Positions 1-4,593 are shown, counted from the stretch's first letter. The stretch: DNA of 7,314 bases from Christensenella sp. UBA767 (GCA_002297185.1 DBJV01000108.1:1-7314); one strand, 5' to 3'. The notes: generated from the letters alone by a model not told the origin. Numbers and translations: made by a program.

Positions 1-204
1 CATCTGTCCCAAAAACATTCTTGCGTAACTTGACAAACTCTCGACGTAACGTCTTTGCCCCTCTGCAAAAATGGTATCGAAAGCAAGCGAGGATTTGCCG
101 CTGCCGCTAAGTCCCGTGAACACCACAAGCTTGTCGCGCGGAATTTCCAAATCGATGTTTTTGAGATTGTTTTCTCTTGCACCTTTTACGTAAATTTTGT
201 CCAT
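1..204 (-). CDS. uvrA: UvrABC excinuclease subunit A, N-terminal fragment (runs off the left edge)
   Basis: UvrA is the damage-sensing ABC ATPase of nucleotide excision repair. It dimerises, binds distorted DNA and loads UvrB. Only the first 68 codons are present, starting at the ATG at 204 and still open at base 1. The peptide begins MDKIYVKGARENNLKNI, the usual UvrA start. It carries the first Walker A loop GLSGSGKSS at residues 31-39, followed by the UvrA-typical FAEGQRRYVESLS at residues 46-58. The start lies 28 bp after the uvrB stop on the same strand, so the two are very probably cotranscribed. The ribosome binding site is weak, with only an AGATAG-like stretch upstream, which suggests some dependence on translation of uvrB. 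A complete UvrA is about 940 residues, so most of the gene lies outside the window. Identification is secure. Confidence 0.97.
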   Translation of the reverse strand, partial: MDKIYVKGARENNLKNIDLEIPRDKLVVFTGLSGSGKSSLAFDTIFAEGQRRYVESLSSYARMFLGQM

Positions 205-232
205 AATATCTATCTTTTGCAATCGAGTGTTT

Positions 233-2188
233 TTAACTCAATTTTTTTATTTGTTTTTTCAATTCGTTCAGTTCGTCTCGTATGAGAATTGCCTTCTCGA
301 AGTCCAGTTGCGCGGCGGCTGTTTGCATAAGTCCTTTTAGACGTTCAACTTCACGAGAAAGGTCTTTAACGCTCAATTTCTCGTTATGAACTGCCTTTTT
401 GGTGATTTCAAGCGAATTTTTGATTGCGCTCACAACCGTTTTCGGCACTATGCCGTGCGCCTTGTTATACTCGTCTTGAATCTTGCGACGGCGCATAGTT
501 TCGTCGTACGCCCTTTGCATACTTTGAGTCATATTATCGGCGTACATAACCACTCTGCCCTTGTCGTTTCTGGCGGCTCTGCCTATGGTCTGAATAAGCG
601 CGCTTTCACTCCTCAAAAAGCCTTCCTTATCCGCGTCGAGTATTGCTACAAGTTGCACCTCGGGAAGGTCAAGACCTTCTCTCAAAAGGTTGATACCCAC
701 AAGTACGTCAAACTCACCCTCGCGCAAGCCTTTGACGATATCGATACGCTCGAGCGTGTCTATATCCGAGTGCATATATCGCACCTTGATTCCAACTTCT
801 TTGAGATAATCGGTAAGGTTCTCCGCCATCTTCTTTGTGAGCGTTGTGACAAGCACTCTTCCGCCGTCTTTTACAACGTTGTTTATCTCGCCGATAAGGT
901 CGTCTATTTGCCCTTGAATAGGCTTGATTTCAATCTCGGGATCGAGCAATCCCGTAGGTCTTATAATCTGCTCCGCAACGAGGTCTGCACGGTCGAGTTC
1001 GTACTGCGCAGGCGTTGCCGACATACACACGAGTTGGCGAAGTCTTGCGTCAAATTCCTCAAACCGTAGCGGTCTATTGTCGTATGCGCTCGGCAAGCGG
1101 AAACCGTATTCCACAAGGTTATCCTTCCTCGCCCTGTCGCCGTTGTACATCGCGCGGATTTGCGGAATGGTCATATGGCTTTCGTCTATAAACGTAATAA
1201 AGTCCTTGCCGAAGAAGTCAAGTAGCGTATATGGCGCTTGCCCGGGTTGCCTGCCGTCAAAGTAGCGCGAATAGTTCTCTATACCGCTGCAATATCCGAC
1301 CTCTCTTATCATCTCGACGTCGTAGTTGACTCTCTCGTCAATGCGCTGCGCCTCGATAAGTTTTCCTCTTTCTTCAAAGTATTTCACTCTCTCGGCTTTA
1401 TCGGCGAGGATTCTCTTCAAAATCGCCTCTTTATCGCCGCTTATAACGTATTGCGTGGCAGGGAAAATCAGCGTATGTTTAAGCTCGTTGACCACTTTTG
1501 AGGTAAGTCCGTCAATCTCGCAAATACGCTCAATCGTATCCCCGAACATCTCCACTCGCACCGCAATTTCCGAACTCGTTGACGGGAAGATATCAATCGT
1601 ATCCCCTCTCATTCTAAACGTCGAGCGTGAAAAGTCCACGTCCGCTCGCTTGTATTGTATATCGACAAGCTTGCGCGCAAGTTCGTCACGATCGATCTCG
1701 TCGCCCTCGCGCAAGGATATTGCGTTTTCAAAGTAATCCGTCGGCGCACCCAAGCCGTATATGCAGGACACGCTCGCCACGACTATCGTATCTTCTCTCT
1801 CGCACAGCGACGCCGTTGCGGAGTTGCGAAGTTTATCTATCTCCTCGTTGACTTGCAAGTCCTTTTCTATATACGTATCCGTGCGCGGAATATACGCCTC
1901 CGGCTGATAGTAGTCGTAGTAGGAAACGAAAAATTCAACTCTGTTTTTAGGGAAAAACTCGCGCAATTCGTAGCAAAGTTGCGCCGCCAGCGTCTTATTA
2001 TGCGCAATCACGAGCGTCGGCTTTTGCATACGCTCGATAATGTTCGCCATAGTAAAAGTTTTGCCGGAGCCTGTAACGCCCAACAAAACCTCGGTGTTAA
2101 ATCCGTCTTTCAACCCCTCGACGATTTTTTCAATCGCCTGCGGCTGATCCCCGGTCGGTTTATAATTGCTGACAAGTTCAAATTTCAT
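233..2188 (-). CDS. uvrB: UvrABC excinuclease subunit B
   Basis: UvrB is the DNA-clamping helicase-like subunit of nucleotide excision repair. UvrA loads it, it verifies the lesion by threading one strand behind a beta-hairpin, and it then recruits UvrC for dual incision. The 651-residue protein is full length for the family. Visible parts are Walker A GVTGSGKT (residues 37-44), the aromatic beta-hairpin start YYDYYQPEAY (90-99), the DESH motif II (335-338), SATPAQYE (390-397), helicase motif VI QTIGRAAR (533-540), and a C-terminal UVR domain (about 610-645) that contacts UvrC. The ATG at 2188 fits the normal N-terminus MKFELVSNYKPTGDQPQAI. Its Shine-Dalgarno is weak (GAATGAG). The gene is first in a uvrB-uvrA operon. 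I looked upstream for a clostridial or Bacillus-type LexA box (GAAC-N4-GTTC) and did not see a convincing one. Confidence 0.99.
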   Translation of the reverse strand: MKFELVSNYKPTGDQPQAIEKIVEGLKDGFNTEVLLGVTGSGKTFTMANIIERMQKPTLVIAHNKTLAAQLCYELREFFPKNRVEFFVSYYDYYQPEAYIPRTDTYIEKDLQVNEEIDKLRNSATASLCEREDTIVVASVSCIYGLGAPTDYFENAISLREGDEIDRDELARKLVDIQYKRADVDFSRSTFRMRGDTIDIFPSTSSEIAVRVEMFGDTIERICEIDGLTSKVVNELKHTLIFPATQYVISGDKEAILKRILADKAERVKYFEERGKLIEAQRIDERVNYDVEMIREVGYCSGIENYSRYFDGRQPGQAPYTLLDFFGKDFITFIDESHMTIPQIRAMYNGDRARKDNLVEYGFRLPSAYDNRPLRFEEFDARLRQLVCMSATPAQYELDRADLVAEQIIRPTGLLDPEIEIKPIQGQIDDLIGEINNVVKDGGRVLVTTLTKKMAENLTDYLKEVGIKVRYMHSDIDTLERIDIVKGLREGEFDVLVGINLLREGLDLPEVQLVAILDADKEGFLRSESALIQTIGRAARNDKGRVVMYADNMTQSMQRAYDETMRRRKIQDEYNKAHGIVPKTVVSAIKNSLEITKKAVHNEKLSVKDLSREVERLKGLMQTAAAQLDFEKAILIRDELNELKKQIKKLS

Positions 2189-2448
2189 TACTCATTCTGC
2201 GTATTTATTATCCGCTATTTTACAATCTCTATCTAATTTCTGCTACTCTTTATTCGCTATGTTTTCTATCCAAAACTCACTCTTTCAATACTCTTTTTAA
2301 ACGCCTAACGTTCTCAAATTAACGCTTATTACCGAAAGCAACGCTATTAATTGCAAAAGTAAATATTTGCTACAAGGACAACGGCATTTTTATTGAAAAG
2401 CAACACGCTGTTTACCTCAAAACGCTACTGTTTAGTAGGGATTTGCGG
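2189..2448. other. Intergenic region upstream of uvrB
   Basis: This 260-bp stretch has no credible gene. It must hold the uvrBA promoter and the end of the preceding minus-strand transcript. On the minus strand a GATAAT hexamer (2207-2212) lies 18 bp from a poor -35 TTAGAT (2231-2236), which is a weak promoter candidate. A short hairpin at 2424-2437 (CTACT-AAAC-AGTAG) follows the stop of the upstream gene, but its stem is only 5 bp and the T-run is poor, so it is a doubtful terminator. An imperfect 42-bp direct repeat is listed separately. Confidence 0.5.
2194..2260 (-). repeat. Imperfect direct repeat, 42-bp period, upstream of uvrB
   Basis: On the minus strand two similar blocks begin ATAGCGAATAAAGAGTA (from 2260) and ATAGCGGATAATAAATA (from 2218). 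Each is followed by GCAGAA, and their starts are 42 bp apart. The second block contains the GATAAT hexamer. It may be a decayed duplication of the promoter region, or chance similarity in AT-rich DNA. Confidence 0.35.
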
Positions 2449-2859
2449 TTATTGTCCCATGAGTTTTGCAACCAACATTCTTATGCCGACGCCGATGAGA
2501 GCGGTGACGACGCTGAGTCCCAAAGTGAGCAAAATCTTGAAAGTTAGGTTGCTTTTGAAGGCTCTTTCAACTCTTGCGAATTGCAAGCCTTTTTTCTGCA
2601 TGTTTATGCAATACACGAGTTCGCCTTTTTTGTCCGAGCGAGTAATGTCGAAATAATCGTCTATTTCAAGATTGCGGAGCGTGGTGTCAAGCTCGTCCTC
2701 TTCAAAGTCGAGATCGAGCGGAAGTTTCTCAAAAATGTCAATGGGAGTGAGAAGGCAAGATCCGTTTTGTTTTTCCGCCTCTTGATAGATGACTCTCATC
2801 ACCGCTTTCTCTTTTTTGGTGAGGACGTGTTGTCTCTCAACCTGCATGTTTACACCCAT
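2449..2859 (-). CDS. Tail-anchored protein of unknown function with winged-helix-like N-terminal domain (paralogue A)
   Basis: I do not recognise this 136-residue protein. The N-terminal part (about 12-90) reads as a small helical fold with a terminal beta-wing: helices around TKKEKAVMRVIYQEAEK and TPIDIFEKLP, a third helix ELDTTLRNLE, then DDYFDI and ELVYCINM as probable strands. This is the layout of a winged helix. Residues 106-132 are one hydrophobic helix ending near the C-terminus, with no signal peptide, so a cytoplasmic domain anchored by its tail is likely. I chose the ATG at 2859 because AAGGAT (2865-2870) lies upstream of it. An in-frame TTG at 2898 has no better site, and the ATG at 2847 is an alternative. 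The next gene upstream (3078-3518) has the same architecture. A good promoter at 2994-3022 gives this gene its own long leader. Confidence 0.8.
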   Translation of the reverse strand: MGVNMQVERQHVLTKKEKAVMRVIYQEAEKQNGSCLLTPIDIFEKLPLDLDFEEDELDTTLRNLEIDDYFDITRSDKKGELVYCINMQKKGLQFARVERAFKSNLTFKILLTLGLSVVTALIGVGIRMLVAKLMGQ

Positions 2860-2883
2860 ATTATTTTTATCCTTGTCGCCAAA

Positions 2884-2898
2884 TTGCGCTGCGCGCAA
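2884..2898 (-). other. GC-rich hairpin just upstream of the ribosome binding site
   Basis: A perfect 6-bp inverted repeat TTGCGC / GCGCAA with a 3-nt loop lies 14 bp before the AAGGAT ribosome binding site of the 2449-2859 gene. It would fold in the leader RNA. It has no T-run, so it is not a terminator. A role in translation is only a possibility. Confidence 0.45.
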
Positions 2899-2920
2899 AA
2901 GGCAATTATTCTCATCAGTT

Positions 2921-2982
2921 GCAAAGCAAGAGTTGCTACTTATCCTACTCTGCTATGTTCGCATCGCTCTTTTATGCTTTGC
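2921..2982 (-). promoter_or_regulatory. Structured leader: long-range 12-bp stem in the 5' UTR of the 2449-2859 gene
   Basis: On the minus strand the 5' arm GCAAAGC-ATAA-AAGAG (2982-2967) is complementary to the 3' arm CTCTTGCTTTGC (2932-2921). This gives 7 bp plus 5 bp of pairing, separated by a 4-nt bulge, around a loop of about 34 nt. It begins a few bases after the start of transcription predicted from the promoter at 2994-3022. It matches no riboswitch class I know. Confidence 0.45.
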
Positions 2983-2993
2983 GATTATACTCT

Positions 2994-3022
2994 TTTATAC
3001 TTGCCGCCAAAAGTGCTTTCAA
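2994..3022 (-). promoter_or_regulatory. Sigma-A-type promoter for the 2449-2859 gene
   Basis: The -35 TTGAAA (3017-3022) and the -10 TATAAA (2994-2999) each match consensus at 5 of 6 positions and are exactly 17 bp apart. A consensus TATAAT hexamer lies just downstream (2984-2989) without an equally good -35. Transcription would start near 2987 and leave a leader of about 128 nt. Confidence 0.65.
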
Positions 3023-3024
3023 AA

Positions 3025-3077
3025 CGCAAAATCGGCGGTTTTTCCTATCAATTCGTGTATTTTACGTGCCGATTGCG
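3025..3077 (-). terminator. Possible weak terminator after the 3078-3518 gene
   Basis: Directly after the TGA stop (3078-3080) the minus strand reads CGCAATCGGC (3077-3068) and later GCCGATTTTGCG (3036-3025). These pair over 10 bp with a 2-nt bulge, followed by TTTTG. The loop of about 31 nt is large and the U-tract is short, so confidence is low. The following bases also form the -35 of the next promoter. Confidence 0.3.
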
Positions 3078-3518
3078 TCAAAGTGCAAATTTTATTACAA
3101 GCACCGCAATCGCCGCAACAATCGCACTCCCGATAAAACTTCCCATGAACGCCGCAAAGAAAAGTGCGCCCCTCGATACGCCGCTAACGGCTTTCTTTTC
3201 TTTCTTCTCGCCGTAAAGCGCACGCTCTTTGGGCTTGTCCTCTTCGGCGTCAAGAACGAGTTGTCCTTGCTGTTTTGCCCTCTCGTCAATGCGCTTAACG
3301 ACAAGCAAACAATACTCGTCGGGAGTGAAATATTTGACGGAAATATACTCTCTGTCCTTCAACTCTCTGATAATTGCAGAGAGTTGAATTTTGGACAACG
3401 ACAAACCCTGCGGAAGTCTCGAGATAATCTCGTCTGCCTCCACCACTTTATATACGTCATCGACTTCAGCGATGCGACGGATGATATCGTAAACGGTTTG
3501 ACATTCCAAATTGAGCAT
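3078..3518 (-). CDS. Tail-anchored protein of unknown function with winged-helix-like N-terminal domain (paralogue B)
   Basis: The family is not recognised. The 146-residue protein has an N-terminal domain (about 5-78) with helices around QTVYDIIRRIAEV, EADEIISRLP and SAIIRELKD, then strands YISVKY and EYCLLVV, resembling a winged helix. A charged linker (about 79-112, rich in E and K) leads to a single membrane helix at 116-143. There is no signal peptide, so the soluble domain should face the cytoplasm. The order of parts, and the spacing LP..L / L..I..L / (D or R)(E or D)Y / EY.L, match the neighbour at 2449-2859. The ATG at 3518 is preferred because GGAGG (3524-3528) lies 5 bp upstream. 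The in-frame ATG at 3554 lies upstream of the predicted -10 box and cannot be used if that promoter is right. Function is unknown; a membrane-tethered regulator or adaptor is only a guess. Confidence 0.82.
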   Translation of the reverse strand: MLNLECQTVYDIIRRIAEVDDVYKVVEADEIISRLPQGLSLSKIQLSAIIRELKDREYISVKYFTPDEYCLLVVKRIDERAKQQGQLVLDAEEDKPKERALYGEKKEKKAVSGVSRGALFFAAFMGSFIGSAIVAAIAVLVIKFAL

Positions 3519-3544
3519 AATTGCCTCCATAATATCTTCATAAA

Positions 3545-3573
3545 ATATTAGCATAATATTATAGATATATCAA
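3545..3573 (-). promoter_or_regulatory. Promoter for the 3078-3518 gene
   Basis: The -35 TTGATA (3568-3573, 5 of 6 to consensus) is followed after 17 bp by the -10 TAATAT (3545-3550, 4 of 6). A TATAAT hexamer also lies between them (3558-3563) and could serve with a poorer -35. Transcription starting near 3537 gives a leader of about 20 nt containing GGAGG, which supports the ATG at 3518. Confidence 0.55.
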
Positions 3574-3582
3574 TGATTTTTT

Positions 3583-3615
3583 GAAATTTGCAAATCAAAT
3601 TGGATTTCAAATTTC
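3583..3615. repeat. Long AT-rich inverted repeat directly upstream of a promoter
   Basis: GAAATTTG (3583-3590) pairs with CAAATTTC (3608-3615). After one bulged C, AAATC (3592-3596) pairs with GATTT (3603-3607) around a 6-nt loop. The result is a 13-bp dyad ending 10 bp before the -35 of the 3078-3518 gene, a usual place for an operator or an upstream activating site. Confidence 0.5.
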
Positions 3616-3644
3616 GCATTTGGGAAAATTTCTCAATGTGTGTT

Positions 3645-3675
3645 TTGCATATTTATTCAAATATGTTGCATATTT
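3645..3675. repeat. Direct repeat TTGCATATTT x2 with an overlapping dyad
   Basis: TTGCATATTT occurs at 3645-3654 and at 3666-3675, exactly 21 bp apart, or two helical turns. CATATTT (3648-3654) and AAATATG (3659-3665) also form a perfect 7-bp inverted repeat with a 4-nt loop. The spacing suits a protein binding one face of the DNA, but AT-rich sequence makes such repeats less surprising. Confidence 0.4.
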
Positions 3676-3737
3676 TTAAAACTTATTATCGCATTTATAA
3701 TCTTGACTATTGGCTAAAAAACACGTTATTTTTATAT

Positions 3738-3767
3738 AAAAAACACGCATTTATTGCGTGATTTTTT
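3738..3767 (-). terminator. Intrinsic terminator, bidirectional in form
   Basis: A perfect 6-bp stem CACGCA (3744-3749) / TGCGTG (3755-3760) with a 5-nt loop is flanked by A6 (3738-3743) and T6 (3762-3767). On the minus strand the hairpin is followed immediately by U6. It is the first good terminator downstream of the regulator gene (stop at 4069), about 300 nt away. No plus-strand gene precedes it, so minus-strand use is most likely. Confidence 0.75.
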
Positions 3768-3820
3768 AACAAAAATTATGTTAATTTTAGCACTAAATTA
3801 TGTCATTTTTGAGATACTAA

Positions 3821-3860
3821 ATATCACAAAAGCGTTGTAAATATCACAAAAGCGTTGTGA
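3821..3860. repeat. Tandem 20-bp direct repeat containing ATATCAC
   Basis: The units 3821-3840 and 3841-3860 are identical except at position 19 (A or G). Both begin ATATCACAAAAGCGTTGT. Within each unit CACAA or ACAA can pair with TTGTG or TTGT around AAGCG, giving a small hairpin. The same ATATCAC heptamer links the hairpins of the array at 3973-4061, so the two belong to one repeat system. Confidence 0.85.
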
Positions 3861-3886
3861 CAAAATTCGACATAATTTTCGCTAGT

Positions 3887-3967
3887 GGAATATTCCCTAT
3901 GCGGCTACGCCTAGATTGCCACGTCGCTACACTCCTCGCAATAACATAAGGAAAAATAGAATATTCC
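3887..3967. repeat. Repeat mosaic bracketed by GAATATTCC, with an ATTGC...GCAAT element inside
   Basis: GAATATTCC occurs at 3888-3896, as part of the palindrome GGAATATTCC, and again at 3959-3967. Between them lies a small hairpin CTA-T-GCG-GCTA-CGC-C-TAG (3897-3914). It abuts ATTGC (3915-3919) ... GCAAT (3938-3942), whose interior CCACGTCGCTACACTCCTC resembles, from memory, the dispersed palindromic element seen in many bacteria as GTCATTGCGAGGAG...GTGGCAATC. That resemblance is recollection only. No coding potential is seen. Confidence 0.6.
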
Positions 3968-3972
3968 GCAAC

Positions 3973-4061
3973 TCGCACAAAGTGCGAATATCACTTTTGG
4001 CGCAAGCCAAAAATATCACTGTGCGTAGCACAATATCGCTCTCGCAACGCGAGAATATCAC
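3973..4061. repeat. Array of four variable hairpins joined by a constant ATATCAC heptamer
   Basis: Four perfect stem-loops tile without gaps. They are TCGCAC-AAA-GTGCGA (3973-3987), TTTTGGC-GCAA-GCCAAAA (3995-4012), TGTGC-GTA-GCACA (4020-4032) and TCTCGC-AAC-GCGAGA (4040-4054). After each comes ATATCAC (3988-3994, 4013-4019, 4055-4061), or ATATCGC at 4033-4039. Stem sequences all differ but pairing is kept, while the linker is constant. The array ends 8 bp before the regulator stop codon at 4069, so it would form the start of that gene's 3' UTR. Confidence 0.9.
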
Positions 4062-4068
4062 TTATGTT

Positions 4069-4431
4069 TCAAACGCCGAAATAGTCCTTGATTGCTTTGA
4101 AGGCGTCGTCGGTGATGACGTGTTCGACACGGCAGGCGTTTTGCTCTGCATCGGAAAAACTAAGCCCCATTTTGACAAAGGCGTCCGTCAAGGATTTGTG
4201 ACGAGCAAATACGCTTTCTGCCTTTGCTCTGCCCGACTCAGTAAGTTCGATTGCACCGTTTGGGCGCACTTCGATATATCCGTCCTTTTTCATTATGCCG
4301 ACGGCTCTCGATACGCTCGGTTTGGAATAGCCGAGTTCTTCGGCAATTTCTATTGCGCGAACGCTGCCCTTTTTGTTTTGAATTTTCAGTATCGTTTCAA
4401 GATACATTTCTTGCGATTCGTTGTTTACCAT
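4069..4431 (-). CDS. DtxR/MntR-family metal-dependent transcriptional repressor, one-domain form
   Basis: This is a metal-sensing DNA-binding protein that would repress target genes when loaded with Fe(II) or Mn(II). The N-terminal winged helix is clear: helix-turn-helix IAEELGYSKPSVSRAVGIM (residues 29-47) and wing IEVRPNGAIELTESG (53-67). The dimerisation and metal domain follows (68-119) with ACRVEHVI at 99-106. By alignment from memory, M9, C100, E103 and H104 match the DtxR primary-site residues M10, C102, E105 and H106. E12 and H78 match MntR E11 and H77. At 120 residues it lacks the C-terminal SH3-like domain of classical DtxR. The ATG at 4431 has AGAGG about 10 bp upstream and a good promoter. 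It stands alone, divergent from the peptidase gene at 4594. No metal transporter lies beside it, so its targets are unknown. Confidence 0.92.
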   Translation of the reverse strand: MVNNESQEMYLETILKIQNKKGSVRAIEIAEELGYSKPSVSRAVGIMKKDGYIEVRPNGAIELTESGRAKAESVFARHKSLTDAFVKMGLSFSDAEQNACRVEHVITDDAFKAIKDYFGV

Positions 4432-4455
4432 ACTATATATACCTCTTTCACAGAT

Positions 4456-4484
4456 ATTTTATCATACCGCAGCGAAATTAACAA
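4456..4484 (-). promoter_or_regulatory. Promoter for the metal-dependent repressor gene
   Basis: The -35 TTGTTA (4479-4484, 4 of 6) and the -10 TAAAAT (4456-4461, 5 of 6) are 17 bp apart. The predicted start near 4449 leaves a leader of about 18 nt that contains AGAGG (near 4442-4446). The inverted repeat at 4491-4519 lies just upstream of the -35. Confidence 0.65.
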
Positions 4485-4490
4485 GAATAC

Positions 4491-4519
4491 TTGCCCGATT
4501 GCTCCAAACAAACGGGCAA
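4491..4519. promoter_or_regulatory. Perfect inverted repeat TTGCCCG-N15-CGGGCAA in the divergent control region
   Basis: TTGCCCG (4491-4497) and CGGGCAA (4513-4519) are exact complements separated by 15 bp. The dyad lies between two divergent genes. It touches the upstream edge of the repressor promoter and overlaps a possible plus-strand promoter (TTGCTC 4499-4504, 16 bp, TATAAA 4521-4526). It could be an operator or an RNA hairpin. It is not the usual 19-bp DtxR box. Confidence 0.5.
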
Positions 4520-4536
4520 TTATAAAGTTTTACTCT

Positions 4537-4578
4537 TGTATCGAAAGTTGAAAAAACAACTTCGGTACATTTTTTTTT
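4537..4578 (+). terminator. Strong intrinsic terminator immediately upstream of the peptidase gene
   Basis: The stem runs from 4537 to 4550 and pairs with 4557-4569: TGTA-T-CG-(A bulge)-AAGTTG against CAACTT-CG-G-TACA. That is 13 pairs with one G-T wobble and one bulge, closed by an A6 loop and followed by T9 (4570-4578). No plus-strand gene precedes it. It therefore sits in the leader of the 4594-5151 gene, whose ribosome binding site AGGA follows at 4583-4586. On the minus strand there is no T-run, so it works only in the plus direction. Confidence 0.8.
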
Positions 4579-4593
4579 GCAAAGGACGGCGAA

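Larger units (their letters stand above)
3519..4068. other. Gene-free repeat-rich intergenic region (overview)
   Basis: No credible gene lies in these 550 bp. From left to right they hold the promoter of the 3078-3518 gene, AT-rich dyads (3583-3675), a terminator (3738-3767), tandem 20-mers (3821-3860), a small inverted repeat AAAATT/AATTTT (3862-3879), the GAATATTCC-bracketed mosaic (3887-3967) and the hairpin array (3973-4061). The octamer AACATAAG (3943-3950) and its complement CTTATGTT (4061-4068) flank the array as an inverted repeat. Confidence 0.8.

Noticed and set aside
1655..2236. Plus-strand reading frames opposite uvrB, such as 386-1069 and 1655-2236
   Set aside because: They are antisense to a complete, highly conserved gene, show no family features and have no ribosome binding sites.
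2286..2330. LexA (SOS) box upstream of uvrB around GAACGTTAGGCGTTT
   Set aside because: The half-sites do not fit GAAC-N4-GTTC spacing, so SOS control cannot be claimed from this sequence.
2860..2898. Longer version of the 2449-2859 protein from the TTG at 2898
   Set aside because: The start falls inside the GC-rich hairpin and has no Shine-Dalgarno. The added residues would be encoded by the ribosome binding site region of the ATG at 2859.
3519..3554. Longer version of the 3078-3518 protein from the ATG at 3554
   Set aside because: This ATG lies upstream of the predicted -10 box, while GGAGG sits 5 bp before the ATG at 3518.
3821..4061. CRISPR array
   Set aside because: The constant element is only 7 bp and the inserts are self-complementary hairpins of 13-18 bp, not unique spacers between long repeats. 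No cas gene is in the window.
3916..4551. Plus-strand 211-codon reading frame across the hairpin array and the repressor gene
   Set aside because: It crosses repeats and is antisense to a well-supported gene. Its translation has no recognisable domain.
4485..4593. Known riboswitch in front of the peptidase gene
   Set aside because: A hairpin, an A-rich linker and a terminator are visible, but I can match no conserved aptamer core of a known class.
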